Source: DASZIT01 sp052143315 (GTDB taxonomy: Bacteria; Actinomycetota; Acidimicrobiia; Acidimicrobiales; RAAP-2). From it: a DNA stretch of 19,242 nucleotides. The stretch spans positions 1 through 19,242 of the forward strand of contig JBKQTE010000100.1 in assembly GCA_052143315.1 (NCBI GenBank), given 5' to 3'. The notes under the pieces were generated by a model, which did not search any database, was not told where the DNA came from, and saw nothing but the letters and a program-made list of their open reading frames with translations. The first letter of the stretch is position 1, and every line of letters begins with the position of its first letter. The translations under genes were made by a program, and so were the position numbers. Of this stretch, positions 6,662 through 18,369 are shown piece after piece.

Positions 6662-8469
6662 TGAGCGACACCGACGGCGCCACCGCGCCACCCACCCGCG
6701 AGGAGGCCACCGCCACCCTCACCGCCCCCGGCCAGATGTTCGAGATGGAGGAGCTCATCATCCGGGGCGTGCCCACCCGGACGTGGAAGAGCGCCCCGCC
6801 CAACCTCCGCACCGTCCTCGAGCTCTCCTCCCTCCACGGTGACAAGGACTTCCTCGTCTACGAGGACGAGCGGTACACCTTCGCCGAGCACTTCGGCATC
6901 GTGGCCACCCTCGGGCACACCCTGGTCGAGCAGTACGGGATCGGCAAGGGGGACAGGGTGGCCATCGCCATGCGCAACCTCCCCGAGTGGGTGATGGCCT
7001 TCTGGGCGACCATCTCGGTGGGGGCGGTGGTAGTGCCCCTCAACGCCTGGTGGACCGGCCCCGAGCTCTGCTACGGCCTGCTCAACTCCGGCACCCAGCT
7101 GGTCTTCGTGGACGAAGAGCGCGAAGAACGCATCCGCCCCCACCTGGCCGAGCTCCCGGCCCTGTGCACCGTGGTGGTGACCTGCGAGGAGCCCGGCGAG
7201 GGCGGCGGGCGGCGGGCGGCCCGCGGCTCCACCGTGGAGCGCCCCAACCTCGACCCGGTGCCGATCGTCCCGTTCACCGACGTGGTCGGTACCCCGGCCG
7301 AGGGCGTCACCCTGCCCGCCGTGGAGGTGGACCCCGACGACGACGCCACCATCTTCTACACGTCGGGCACCACCGGCCGCCCCAAGGGAGCCGTCGGCAC
7401 CCACCGGAACAGCGTCTCCAACCTGATGAACCTGTTCTTCATCTCCACGTTGGGCACGCTGCGCCGGTCCGGGGGGGTGGCCGACATCAGCAGCGGGGCC
7501 CAGAACGCCAACCTGCTGTCGGTCCCCCTCTTCCACGCCACCGGATGCCACGCCGTCCTGGTCTCCAACACCGCCGCCGGCGGCAAGCTGGTGATGATGC
7601 ACCACTTCAATCCCGAACGGGCCCTGGAGCTCATCGAGCGGGAGCGCATCACCATCTTCGGAGGCGTGCCGACCATGGTGATGCAGGTGATCGACTCGCC
7701 CGACTTCGAGAAGCGGGACACCTCCTCGGTCCGCTCCATCTCCTACGGCGGTGCCCCGGCCCCGCCCGACCTGGTGCGACGGATCAAGGAGCACTTCCCG
7801 GTGGGGGCCCCGGCCAACGGATACGGGCTCACCGAGACGTCGGCGATGACCACCATGAACGCCGGCGACGACTACATCCGCAAGCCCGACAGCGTCGGGC
7901 CGCCGGCTCCGGTGTGCGACCTGGCCGTGGTGCCCGAGGACTACGTCGGCGACGAGCCGCCGGCCGGCCAGGGAACCGACCCCGAGCGGACCGGCGAGCT
8001 GTGGATAAAGGGGCCGAACGTGGTCCGCGGCTACTGGAACCGTCCCCAGGACACCGCCCGGTCGTTCACCCGGGGCTGGCTCCACACCGGCGACGTGGCC
8101 CGGATCGACGAGGAGGGGTTCGTCCACATCGTGGACCGGTCCAAGGACATGATCATCCGCGGTGGCGAGAACGTCTACTGCGTGGAGGTGGAGGCCGCCC
8201 TCTTCGAGCACCCGGCGGTGTCCGACTGCGCCGTCATCGGTGTGCCCCACCCGGTCCTCGGTGAAGAGGTGGGGGCGGTCGTCGTCCTGCGGCCCGGCCA
8301 CGACATCGGGGCCGACGAGCTGGCCCGCTTCGTCCGCGAGCGGATCGCCGGGTTCAGCGTGCCCACCCGCTTCTGGTTCCGGACCGAGGCACTCCCCCGC
8401 AACCCGGCGGGCAAGGCCCTCAAGCGCGAGCTGCGGACCGAACTGCTGGGGGACGCACCGGCCGGCTGA
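6661..8469 (+). CDS. Acyl-CoA synthetase (class I adenylate-forming enzyme)
   Basis: The 602-residue enzyme belongs to the AMP-binding acyl-CoA ligase family, which activates a carboxylic acid via acyl-AMP to acyl-CoA. The signature P-loop YTSGTTGRPKG begins at residue 233. Further motifs are YGLTETSAMT, GELWIKGPNVVRGYW, GWLHTGDVA, the hinge region DRSKDMIIRGGENVY, and the catalytic C-terminal lysine Lys585 in NPAGKALKREL. A Gly/Arg-rich insert lies around residues 180-190. The likely substrate is a medium- or long-chain fatty acid, but this cannot be settled by eye. Its overlap with orn suggests co-transcription without an obvious functional link. A nearby WS/DGAT could use its product. Confidence 0.92.
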   Translation: MSDTDGATAPPTREEATATLTAPGQMFEMEELIIRGVPTRTWKSAPPNLRTVLELSSLHGDKDFLVYEDERYTFAEHFGIVATLGHTLVEQYGIGKGDRVAIAMRNLPEWVMAFWATISVGAVVVPLNAWWTGPELCYGLLNSGTQLVFVDEEREERIRPHLAELPALCTVVVTCEEPGEGGGRRAARGSTVERPNLDPVPIVPFTDVVGTPAEGVTLPAVEVDPDDDATIFYTSGTTGRPKGAVGTHRNSVSNLMNLFFISTLGTLRRSGGVADISSGAQNANLLSVPLFHATGCHAVLVSNTAAGGKLVMMHHFNPERALELIERERITIFGGVPTMVMQVIDSPDFEKRDTSSVRSISYGGAPAPPDLVRRIKEHFPVGAPANGYGLTETSAMTTMNAGDDYIRKPDSVGPPAPVCDLAVVPEDYVGDEPPAGQGTDPERTGELWIKGPNVVRGYWNRPQDTARSFTRGWLHTGDVARIDEEGFVHIVDRSKDMIIRGGENVYCVEVEAALFEHPAVSDCAVIGVPHPVLGEEVGAVVVLRPGHDIGADELARFVRERIAGFSVPTRFWFRTEALPRNPAGKALKRELRTELLGDAPAG

Positions 8470-8483
8470 GCCGTCGGGCTCAG
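8466..8483. terminator. Hairpin shared by two convergent genes
   Basis: CTGAGCC and GGCTCAG form a 7-bp stem with loop GTCG. It contains the TGA stop of the acyl-CoA synthetase gene (8467-8469) and, on the other strand, the TGA stop of ribF (8480-8482). No U-tract follows on either side. A bidirectional terminator is plausible from its position. Confidence 0.45.
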
Positions 8484-9442
8484 CCCGGGGTGGCGAGCAC
8501 CCGGCGGGTCTCGGCCACATCCCGGTGCATCTGCTCCACCAGGGCGTCGACGGAGTCGAAGGCCAGGTCGTCGCGGAGGCGCCCGACGAAGGAGAGCCGG
8601 CCCTCCTCCCCGTAGAGGTCGCCGGTGAAGTCGAGCAGGAAGGCCTCGACCAGCAGCTCCCCGGCGTCCCCGTAGAAGGTCGGGCGGCGCCCGACCGAGA
8701 CGGCCGACGGGTGCCGCTCGCCGTTCGCACGCTGGTACCAACCGGCGTAGACGCCCGCGGCCGGCAGGGCGATGGTGGCCGGGATGTCGAGGTTGGCGGT
8801 GGGGAAGCCCAGCTCGGCGCCGCCCCGGTCGTCACCGTGCACCACGATCCCCCGTACCTGGTGGGGGCGGCCCAGCAGCTCGGCCGCCTCGGCCACCCGA
8901 CCGTCGGCCACCAGCGCCCGGATCCGGGTCGAGGAGATGGGGCGGGCCCCGTCGAGGCGGTCGCCGGGGTCCTCGGCCAGGGACACCCCGTCCACCTCGA
9001 ACCCGCCGGTGGCACCCATCTCCCGGAGCAACGCCACGTTCCCCTTGCGACCGTGGCCGAAGTGGAAGTCGTCGCCGACCACCACCAGGCGGGCGTCGAG
9101 GCACCGCTCGATGATCTCCCGCACGAACTCCCCGGCAGACTCGTTGGCCCGCTCCTCGTCGAAGCGGAGCACCACGGTGCGCTGGACGCCGGCCGCCTCC
9201 AGGAGCTCGAGCTTCTGGTCGAGGTCGCACAGGAGCTTGGGTGCCGAGGCCGGGCGCACCACCGCCGCCGGGTGCCGGTCGAAGGTCACCACCGCCGTCT
9301 CCAGCCCGTCCGTCCCCGCCCGCCTGCGGAGCTCGGCCAGGAGGGCCTGGTGGCCCAGGTGGACGCCGTCGTAGGCGCCGATGGTGACCGCCGACCCCCC
9401 AATGGGGGGGCTGCACCGCGAGGGGTCGGTGACGATCTCCAT
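8480..9442 (-). CDS. ribF: Bifunctional riboflavin kinase / FAD synthetase
   Basis: The 320-residue protein converts riboflavin to FMN and then FAD. The N-terminal adenylyltransferase domain shows GAYDGVHLGHQ (nucleotide-binding HxGH), FDRHPAAVVRP, the strand LVVVGDDFHFGHGRKGN, and the ISSTRIR motif. The C-terminal kinase domain has GRPHQVRGIVVHGDDRGGAELGF beginning, then the PTAN motif and YAGWY, ending in a helical region. The start is ATG at 9442; a GTG immediately before (9445) is also in frame. No clear ribosome binding site precedes it. It is the last gene of the minus-strand block, 76 bases after truB, and converges on the acyl-CoA synthetase gene. Confidence 0.94.
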   Translation of the reverse strand: MEIVTDPSRCSPPIGGSAVTIGAYDGVHLGHQALLAELRRRAGTDGLETAVVTFDRHPAAVVRPASAPKLLCDLDQKLELLEAAGVQRTVVLRFDEERANESAGEFVREIIERCLDARLVVVGDDFHFGHGRKGNVALLREMGATGGFEVDGVSLAEDPGDRLDGARPISSTRIRALVADGRVAEAAELLGRPHQVRGIVVHGDDRGGAELGFPTANLDIPATIALPAAGVYAGWYQRANGERHPSAVSVGRRPTFYGDAGELLVEAFLLDFTGDLYGEEGRLSFVGRLRDDLAFDSVDALVEQMHRDVAETRRVLATPG

Positions 9443-9521
9443 CACCGGGCGAGGTTACCGGTCGCCGCCGGAGGGCGGTCGCCGCCGGCCGCCAGGAGGG
9501 TGCGGTCCGCACCGGAGGCCC

Positions 9522-10415
9522 TCATCCGGCACCGGCCAGCACCACCGCCGGCCGGATCCGGTCGGTGTCGGTGGGCTCGTAGACGGCCAGCAGCCGGTGC
9601 TCACGGTCCACCAGTCCCCAGGGACCATCTCCCCCGACCCCCAGGGGCACACGGTCGAGAGCCAGACCCCGACCGACCAACTTCTCCACCTCGGTGGAGA
9701 CGACCACCTGGTCGAGGTCGCGGAGGGCCTGGGCCGGGGTCAGCACCACTGCCGGGGTCAGCTCGTCGACCTGGCGGGCGTCGTCGACGGTGAACGATCC
9801 GATGCTGGTCCTCCGCAGGTTCCGGAGGTGGGCACCGCCCCCCAGGGCGATGCCCAGGTCGGCGGCCAGCACCCGGACGTAGGTCCCCGACGAGCACTCC
9901 ACCTCGATCCTGAGCACCCCGGGCGAGGTGGTCGGATGCACGTCGTACCGGTAGACGCTCACCGGCCGGGCGTCCCGCTCCACCTCGATCCCCTCGCGGG
10001 CCAGCGCGTGGAGGCGACGACCCCCCACCTTCAGGGCCGAGACCATCGGCGGCACCTGTTCGATGTCGCCGGTGAGCGACTCGGCCGCCGCCCGTGCCTG
10101 GGCCAGGGTCACCTCGCCCATGTCCCAGGTGCCGGTGACCTCGCCGGAGGCGTCGAGGGTGGAGGTGGCGGTGCCCAGCACCACCTCCCCCTCGTAGGTC
10201 TTCGGGAGGGCGGTGAGGAAACGCAGCAGCCGGGTGGCCCGGCCGAGCCCCACCAGCAGCACGCCGGTGGCGTCGGGGTCGAGGGTGCCGGCGTGGCCGA
10301 CCCGCCGCTGCCCGAAGATCCGCCGGCACCGGGCCACCACGTCGTGCGAGGTCCACCCGGCCTCCTTGTCCACCACCACCAGGCCGATGACCTCTCCGGC
10401 ACCCGGCGGGGTCAC
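9522..10415 (-). CDS. truB: tRNA pseudouridine(55) synthase
   Basis: The 297-residue protein is TruB, which makes pseudouridine 55 in the T-loop of tRNAs. It opens with GLVVVDKEAGWTSHDVV and carries the catalytic motif HAGTLDPDATG with nucleophile Asp46. KTYEGEVVLG, PPMVSALKVGGRRLHALAREG and CSSGTYVRVLAADLG are further TruB signatures, and a C-terminal PUA-like tail follows. The frame stays open far upstream inside rbfA and infB. The GTG at 10415 is the real start because GGAGG lies 4 bases before it and its GTGA overlaps the rbfA stop. This overlap implies translational coupling. Confidence 0.93.
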   Translation of the reverse strand: MTPPGAGEVIGLVVVDKEAGWTSHDVVARCRRIFGQRRVGHAGTLDPDATGVLLVGLGRATRLLRFLTALPKTYEGEVVLGTATSTLDASGEVTGTWDMGEVTLAQARAAAESLTGDIEQVPPMVSALKVGGRRLHALAREGIEVERDARPVSVYRYDVHPTTSPGVLRIEVECSSGTYVRVLAADLGIALGGGAHLRNLRRTSIGSFTVDDARQVDELTPAVVLTPAQALRDLDQVVVSTEVEKLVGRGLALDRVPLGVGGDGPWGLVDREHRLLAVYEPTDTDRIRPAVVLAGAG

Positions 10416-10840
10416 GTGACCTCCGGGGCCGGATCGTCCTTCCCGTCCCCTCCCCCGGTGGCAGGGCGTCCGGCGTCGGTCTCCCGGATGCGCCGGAGGG
10501 CTTCCTCCACCCGACCACCGGCCACCACCGCCGGGTCGACCTCGAAGGTGAGCAGGGGGGTGCGCTTCATGCGGAGCTGGCGGCTCATCGACCGCTGCAG
10601 ATGGGCCCGTCGCTCGGCCAGGGCATCGGCCCCGTCCTCCGAGAGGGAGCTCAGGTAGACGGTGGCGTGACGGAGGTCGGGGGCGGTGTCCACCGAGGTC
10701 ACCGTGACCAGGCGCAGCCGTTCGTCGGCGTCGGCCAGCCGTTCGAGCTCTTCGGCCAGCACCTGCCGGAGAACCTGGTTGACCCGGAGCGAGCGCGGGT
10801 AGGGCGCTGCCCCCCGGTTGTCCTGACGGCGACCTGGCAC
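10412..10840 (-). CDS. rbfA: 30S ribosome-binding factor A
   Basis: The 142-residue protein is RbfA, a KH-fold factor in late 16S rRNA 5'-end maturation and 30S assembly. Recognisable parts are RVNQVLRQVLAEELERL (residues 19-35), the strand ATVYLSSLSED, the helix LRMKRTPLLTFEVD and the C-terminal EEALRRIRE. The last about 20 residues are a Gly/Asp-rich tail. I chose the GTG at 10840 because GGAGG lies 4 bases before it. A longer in-frame start at 10990 would lie inside the end of infB and add 50 residues with no family match. It follows infB by 62 bases and overlaps truB by 4. Confidence 0.9.
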   Translation of the reverse strand: MPGRRQDNRGAAPYPRSLRVNQVLRQVLAEELERLADADERLRLVTVTSVDTAPDLRHATVYLSSLSEDGADALAERRAHLQRSMSRQLRMKRTPLLTFEVDPAVVAGGRVEEALRRIRETDAGRPATGGGDGKDDPAPEVT

Positions 10841-10902
10841 TGCTCCTCCGCTCCGTGCGCACACCTGAGGTCCTGGCACCCGGCGGGCGCCAGGGACGAC
10901 GC

Positions 10903-13980
<3,078 letters not shown>

Positions 13981-14046
13981 CGGCTGTTACTGCCCTTCAT
14001 CCACGTCGCATGCACTGACAGCACTACGACCCTCTATCCTCGCACA

Positions 14047-14336
14047 TCACAGCACCGGGTCCTCCGAGCCGGACCCGGACACCGGCCCGGCGCCGGACTG
14101 CAGGGCCACCCGGACCAACTCCACCTGAGCAGCGTCCACCGGGCCCCGGAGGGCCCGTTCGAACGCCCGATGGCGAATCGCCAGGTCAACACAGCCGGGA
14201 CGGTCCCGGCAGAGCCAGGCTCCCCGGCCGGCGAGCCCGGCGCCCACCGACAGGACCCCGTCCGGGCCCCGCACGACCCGCACCATCCCGTCCGTCGCAC
14301 CGGTCCGACGACAACCGATGCAGGTCCGGATCGGGG

Positions 14337-14340
<4 letters not shown>
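14047..14340 (-). CDS. ylxR: YlxR family RNA-binding protein (DUF448), apparent AUA start
   Basis: This is a 97-residue YlxR protein, a small RNA-binding protein always found between nusA and infB. Members have been linked to RNase P binding or nucleoid association in some bacteria. The diagnostic PIRTCIGCRRTG (residues 3-14) and GRGAWLCRDRPGCVDLAIRHRAF (in part, 38-60) are intact. The frame has no ATG, GTG or TTG near the expected start. The best candidate is ATA at 14340-14338, overlapping the nusA TAG as ATAG, with GAGGAGG (14348-14354) exactly 7 bases before it. The ATC at residue 4 is a poorer candidate. Either the gene uses a rare non-canonical start or it has lost its start codon. Confidence 0.85.
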
Positions 14341-15598
<1,258 letters not shown>

Positions 15599-15602
<4 letters not shown>

Positions 15603-16129
15603 GACGTGCTGACCTGCTTCCTCTTCTTCGTCGTCTTCGTCGTCTTCCCGGTGCCGGAGCGTGCTCCACCCGGCCGGGGAGCCGGGCCCCAGGCGAACAC
15701 CGTGCGGGCCCGGTCGATGTCCGAATAGGCCAGACGGATCCGGCCACCGGGGGCGCTGTCCGTCGCCAGCTCGAGACCGGTGTCGTCAGCCGATACCAGC
15801 GTGCCGGTCAGCCGCCGGTCGCCGGGCACCTGGGGACGCGTCTTGACCGTCACCGTCTCGCCCACCGCCTTGGCGAAGTGGGCGGGCCGGCGAAGGTTCC
15901 GTTCCACCCCCGGGCTGGACACCTCCAGGGTGTAGGCGCCCGGGATGGGGTCGCGCTCGTCGAGCAGCTCCGAGACCACCCGGTTGACCGTGGTGAGCAC
16001 CTCGAGATCGACCCCGCCCTCGCAGGACACCGTCACCAGGACCACGCCGGACCGGTACTCGACGTCGACCAGCTCGACGCCGGCGGCGGTCACCACCGGC
16101 TCGATCAGGGGGAACAGTTCTTCTGCCAT
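15599..16129 (-). CDS. rimP: Ribosome maturation factor RimP
   Basis: The 176-residue RimP is needed for 30S subunit maturation. It shows the helix-strand opening FPLIEPVVTAAGVELVDVEY, then VNRVVSELLDERDPIPGAYTLEVSSPGVERNLRR in pieces. SSPGxxRxL is the family signature. An Sm-like C-terminal domain follows (VTVKTRPQVPGDRRLTGTL), ending in a Lys/Thr-rich basic tail (GKTTKTTKKRKQ). GGGGAG lies 6 bases before the ATG at 16129. It is the first gene of the rimP-nusA-ylxR-infB-rbfA-truB run and is preceded by a leader with its own candidate promoter and terminator. The tail encodes repeated acc/aag codons, a small low-complexity run. Confidence 0.93.
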
Positions 16130-16220
16130 CTGCGCTCCCCTCTCTCCTCGTCGGCTCGATCACGTGTCAGCGGTGCGCTCACTACCCTTCATCCGCAGGT
16201 CAGCCAGGGTGTCTCGGACC

Positions 16221-16250
16221 AAAAGAAAAGCGTGGGCTCTCCGCCCACGC
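16221..16250 (-). terminator. Intrinsic terminator in the rimP leader
   Basis: On the minus strand GCGTGGGC and GCCCACGC form an 8-bp GC-rich stem with a 5-base loop, followed directly by TTTTCTTTT. This is the strongest intrinsic terminator in the window. It lies about 170 bases past the proS stop and about 92 bases before the rimP start. It could end proS transcription, act as an attenuator for the rimP operon, or do both. Confidence 0.88.
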
Positions 16251-16294
16251 CTTGTCAGCGTTACTCCACTCCCAAACTGAACGGCAGGTGAACA

Positions 16295-16324
16295 AGTATA
16301 GCAGTGCATCCTCTCGGCTGTCTC
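16295..16324 (-). promoter_or_regulatory. Candidate promoter of the rimP-nusA-infB operon
   Basis: On the minus strand GAGACA (16324-16319) and TATACT (16300-16295) are separated by 18 bases. The -10 differs from TATAAT at one position. The predicted transcript start is at about 16288, so the leader would be about 159 nt and would contain the intrinsic terminator starting about 38 nt in. The promoter is inferred from motif match and position. Confidence 0.5.
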
Positions 16325-16407
16325 GGGCCAGCCCGACCGGCAGGCGTCGTCCGGCGCCACGTGGTGCGGGGTGCCGCACGCCTCCTCCACCCCCCGAAGA
16401 CGGCCGG

Positions 16408-18108
16408 TCAGGCGGTGGTCAGGGCGCCGAGCACGTCGGCCAGGGGGAGCTCCCGGTCTTCCCCGGTGGTCCGTGACCGCAGCTCCACCACCCCCCGGAC
16501 CAGGCCCTTGGCCCCCACCACCAGGCGCATGGGCAGGCCCAGCAGATCGGCGTCCTTGAACTTCACCCCTGGAGAGAGGTCCCGGTCGTCGTAGAGCACG
16601 TCGATCCCGGCCCCCACCAGCTCGTCATAGAGCCGGTCGGCCGCCTCGGCCACCTCGGGGGCCCGTCCGGCACCCAGAGCCGCCAGGTGTACCCGGTACG
16701 GGGCGACCTCCTCGGGCCAGGCCAACCCCTTGTCGTCGTGGTGCTCCTCGGCCAGGACGGCCACCAGCCGGCTGACACCCATCCCGTAGCAGGCCATGGA
16801 GAGGCGCCCCTCGCTTCCGTCCTCGGCCACGAAGGTCGAGCCGGGCAGCACGTCGGAGTACCGATAGCCGAGCTGGAAGGTGTGGGCCGCCTCCACCGAG
16901 CGCACCAGGCCCACCGGTTCCCCGCATCGCGGGCACAGGTCACCGGTCACCACCTCCACGAACGACCCCCACTCGTCGACGGCGAAGTCGCGATCGAGCA
17001 CCACCCCGCTGACATGGTGGTCCTGGCGGTTGGCCCCGGTCAGCCACGGTCCGGGCCGGCGGACCCCGAGGTCGGCCACCACCCGGAGCCCCGCCTCCTG
17101 GCGACCGACCGGGCCGATGTACCCCTTCGCCAGCGACGGGTGCGCGGCGAAGTCGGCGTCGTCGAAGAGCCGCCAGCCCGTCGGCAGGCGGGCCTCGCGG
17201 TCGCCGGCCAGCACCAGGACGGTGGGCCGCCCCTCGGCGTCGATCACCGCCAGGGTCTTCAGCATGTCGGCGGCGGTGGTCCCGGCGGCGGCGAAGTACT
17301 CCACCACCGCCTCGATGCCGGGCCGACCCGGGGTGTGGTGGTCGGTCAGCACGGGCTCCCCGCCCGGGTCGGGGGTGTCACCGACCCGGCGCTCGGCCGC
17401 CTCCACGTTGGCGGCGTAGCCGCAGCTGGGGCAGTGGACGAAGTGGTCCTCCCCCACCACCGACGGGACCATGAACTCGTGGTTGACGTCTCCTCCGATG
17501 GCCCCGGACTCGGCCTCCACCGGGGTGACGTCGAGCCCAAGCCGCCCGAAGATGCGCAGGTAGGCGTCGAAGACCGTCCGGTACGACGCCTGCATGGCCT
17601 GCTTGTCGACGTCGAACGAGTAGGCGTCGCACATGATCAGCTCGCGGGTGCGCAGCAAGCCGAACCGGGGGCGCGCCTCGTCCCGGAACTTCACCTGGAC
17701 CTGGTAGACGGTCACCGGGAGCTGACGGTAGGAGTCGACCTCGGCGCCGACCGTCACCGTCACCACCTCTTCGTGGGTGGGGCCCAGCACGAACGTCCCG
17801 CCGCGCGCCTCGACCGTCATGGCCGGTAGGGCGTCGCTGCCGAAGAGCGCCGCCCGACCGCTCTGTTCCCACAGCTCGATGGGGTGCAGCGCCGGGAGCA
17901 GCAGTTCCTGGCAGCCGGCGGCGTCGAGCTCCTGGCGGACCACCCGCTCGATGTTGTGCAGGACCCGCAGGCCGAGGGGGAGGAAGGTGTAGACCCCGGA
18001 GGCCAGTCGGCGGATGTACCCGGCCCGGACCAGCAGCTGGTGGCTGGCCACCTCGGCATCGGCCGGCGCTTCTCGGAGGGTTCGGACCAGGAGCCGGGAC
18101 ATGCGCAT
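16408..18108 (-). CDS. proS: Prolyl-tRNA synthetase
   Basis: The 566-residue enzyme charges tRNA-Pro. It is the bacterial form: class II motif 1 region at about 40-75, GPTHEE (109-114), motif 2 FRDEARPRFGLLRTREL (141-157), and an inserted cis-editing domain (about 225-390) with DMLKTLAVID. Motif 3 contains GMGVSRLV, and the C-terminal anticodon-binding domain ends APYRVHLAAL to LADVLGALTTA. Two Cys pairs (CPSCGY and CPRCGE) flank the insertion. The start is ATG at 18108; a second ATG is at 18102. TAGGAT (18122-18117) lies 8 bases upstream, consistent with a leaderless transcript, and no ribosome binding site is seen. A short hairpin (16364-16379) follows the stop. Confidence 0.95.
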   Translation of the reverse strand: MRMSRLLVRTLREAPADAEVASHQLLVRAGYIRRLASGVYTFLPLGLRVLHNIERVVRQELDAAGCQELLLPALHPIELWEQSGRAALFGSDALPAMTVEARGGTFVLGPTHEEVVTVTVGAEVDSYRQLPVTVYQVQVKFRDEARPRFGLLRTRELIMCDAYSFDVDKQAMQASYRTVFDAYLRIFGRLGLDVTPVEAESGAIGGDVNHEFMVPSVVGEDHFVHCPSCGYAANVEAAERRVGDTPDPGGEPVLTDHHTPGRPGIEAVVEYFAAAGTTAADMLKTLAVIDAEGRPTVLVLAGDREARLPTGWRLFDDADFAAHPSLAKGYIGPVGRQEAGLRVVADLGVRRPGPWLTGANRQDHHVSGVVLDRDFAVDEWGSFVEVVTGDLCPRCGEPVGLVRSVEAAHTFQLGYRYSDVLPGSTFVAEDGSEGRLSMACYGMGVSRLVAVLAEEHHDDKGLAWPEEVAPYRVHLAALGAGRAPEVAEAADRLYDELVGAGIDVLYDDRDLSPGVKFKDADLLGLPMRLVVGAKGLVRGVVELRSRTTGEDRELPLADVLGALTTA

Positions 18109-18161
18109 GGTCGGCGATCCTACCGGCCGGGGCGACGGCTCCCGGAGCCCGAACGTGACGG

Positions 18162-18300
18162 CTACGAGGCTTCGTGCTCCTCGCCGTACTTCTTCCGGAT
18201 CATCTCGACCTTGGTCTCCGAGGAGTTGGCGTCGGCCCCTTTGGCCTCGAGCAGCTCGCGACGGTCGGCCTCGGCCTCGGCCTCGGCGCCGGCGGCGGCG
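18162..18300 (-). other. C-terminal tail of an unidentified protein, no start visible
   Basis: A minus-strand frame ends in a TAG at 18162 and reads RELLEAKGADANSSETKVEM followed by IRKKYGEEHEAS. It looks like genuine protein with a charged, helical ending. Upstream it dissolves into Ala/Arg-rich low complexity over (GCC GAG) and (GCC) repeats, and runs on without a start codon into the 3' end of the next gene. This suggests only the 3' end of a gene survives here. I do not recognise the family. It could also be a chance frame. Confidence 0.3.
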
Positions 18301-18369
18301 GCGGCCCGCCGGGGAGCGCGAGCGGCACCGGTGCGAGCGTCGCGGCCGTGCGCACGCGCGCGGCGCGCC

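Noticed and set aside
6571..9015. 814-codon minus-strand frame
   Set aside because: Antisense to the acyl-CoA synthetase and out of frame within ribF; His/Gly/Val-rich composition is typical of high-GC shadows.
16160..16390. 76-codon minus-strand frame between proS and rimP
   Set aside because: It spans the candidate promoter and the intrinsic terminator and has no recognisable motif.
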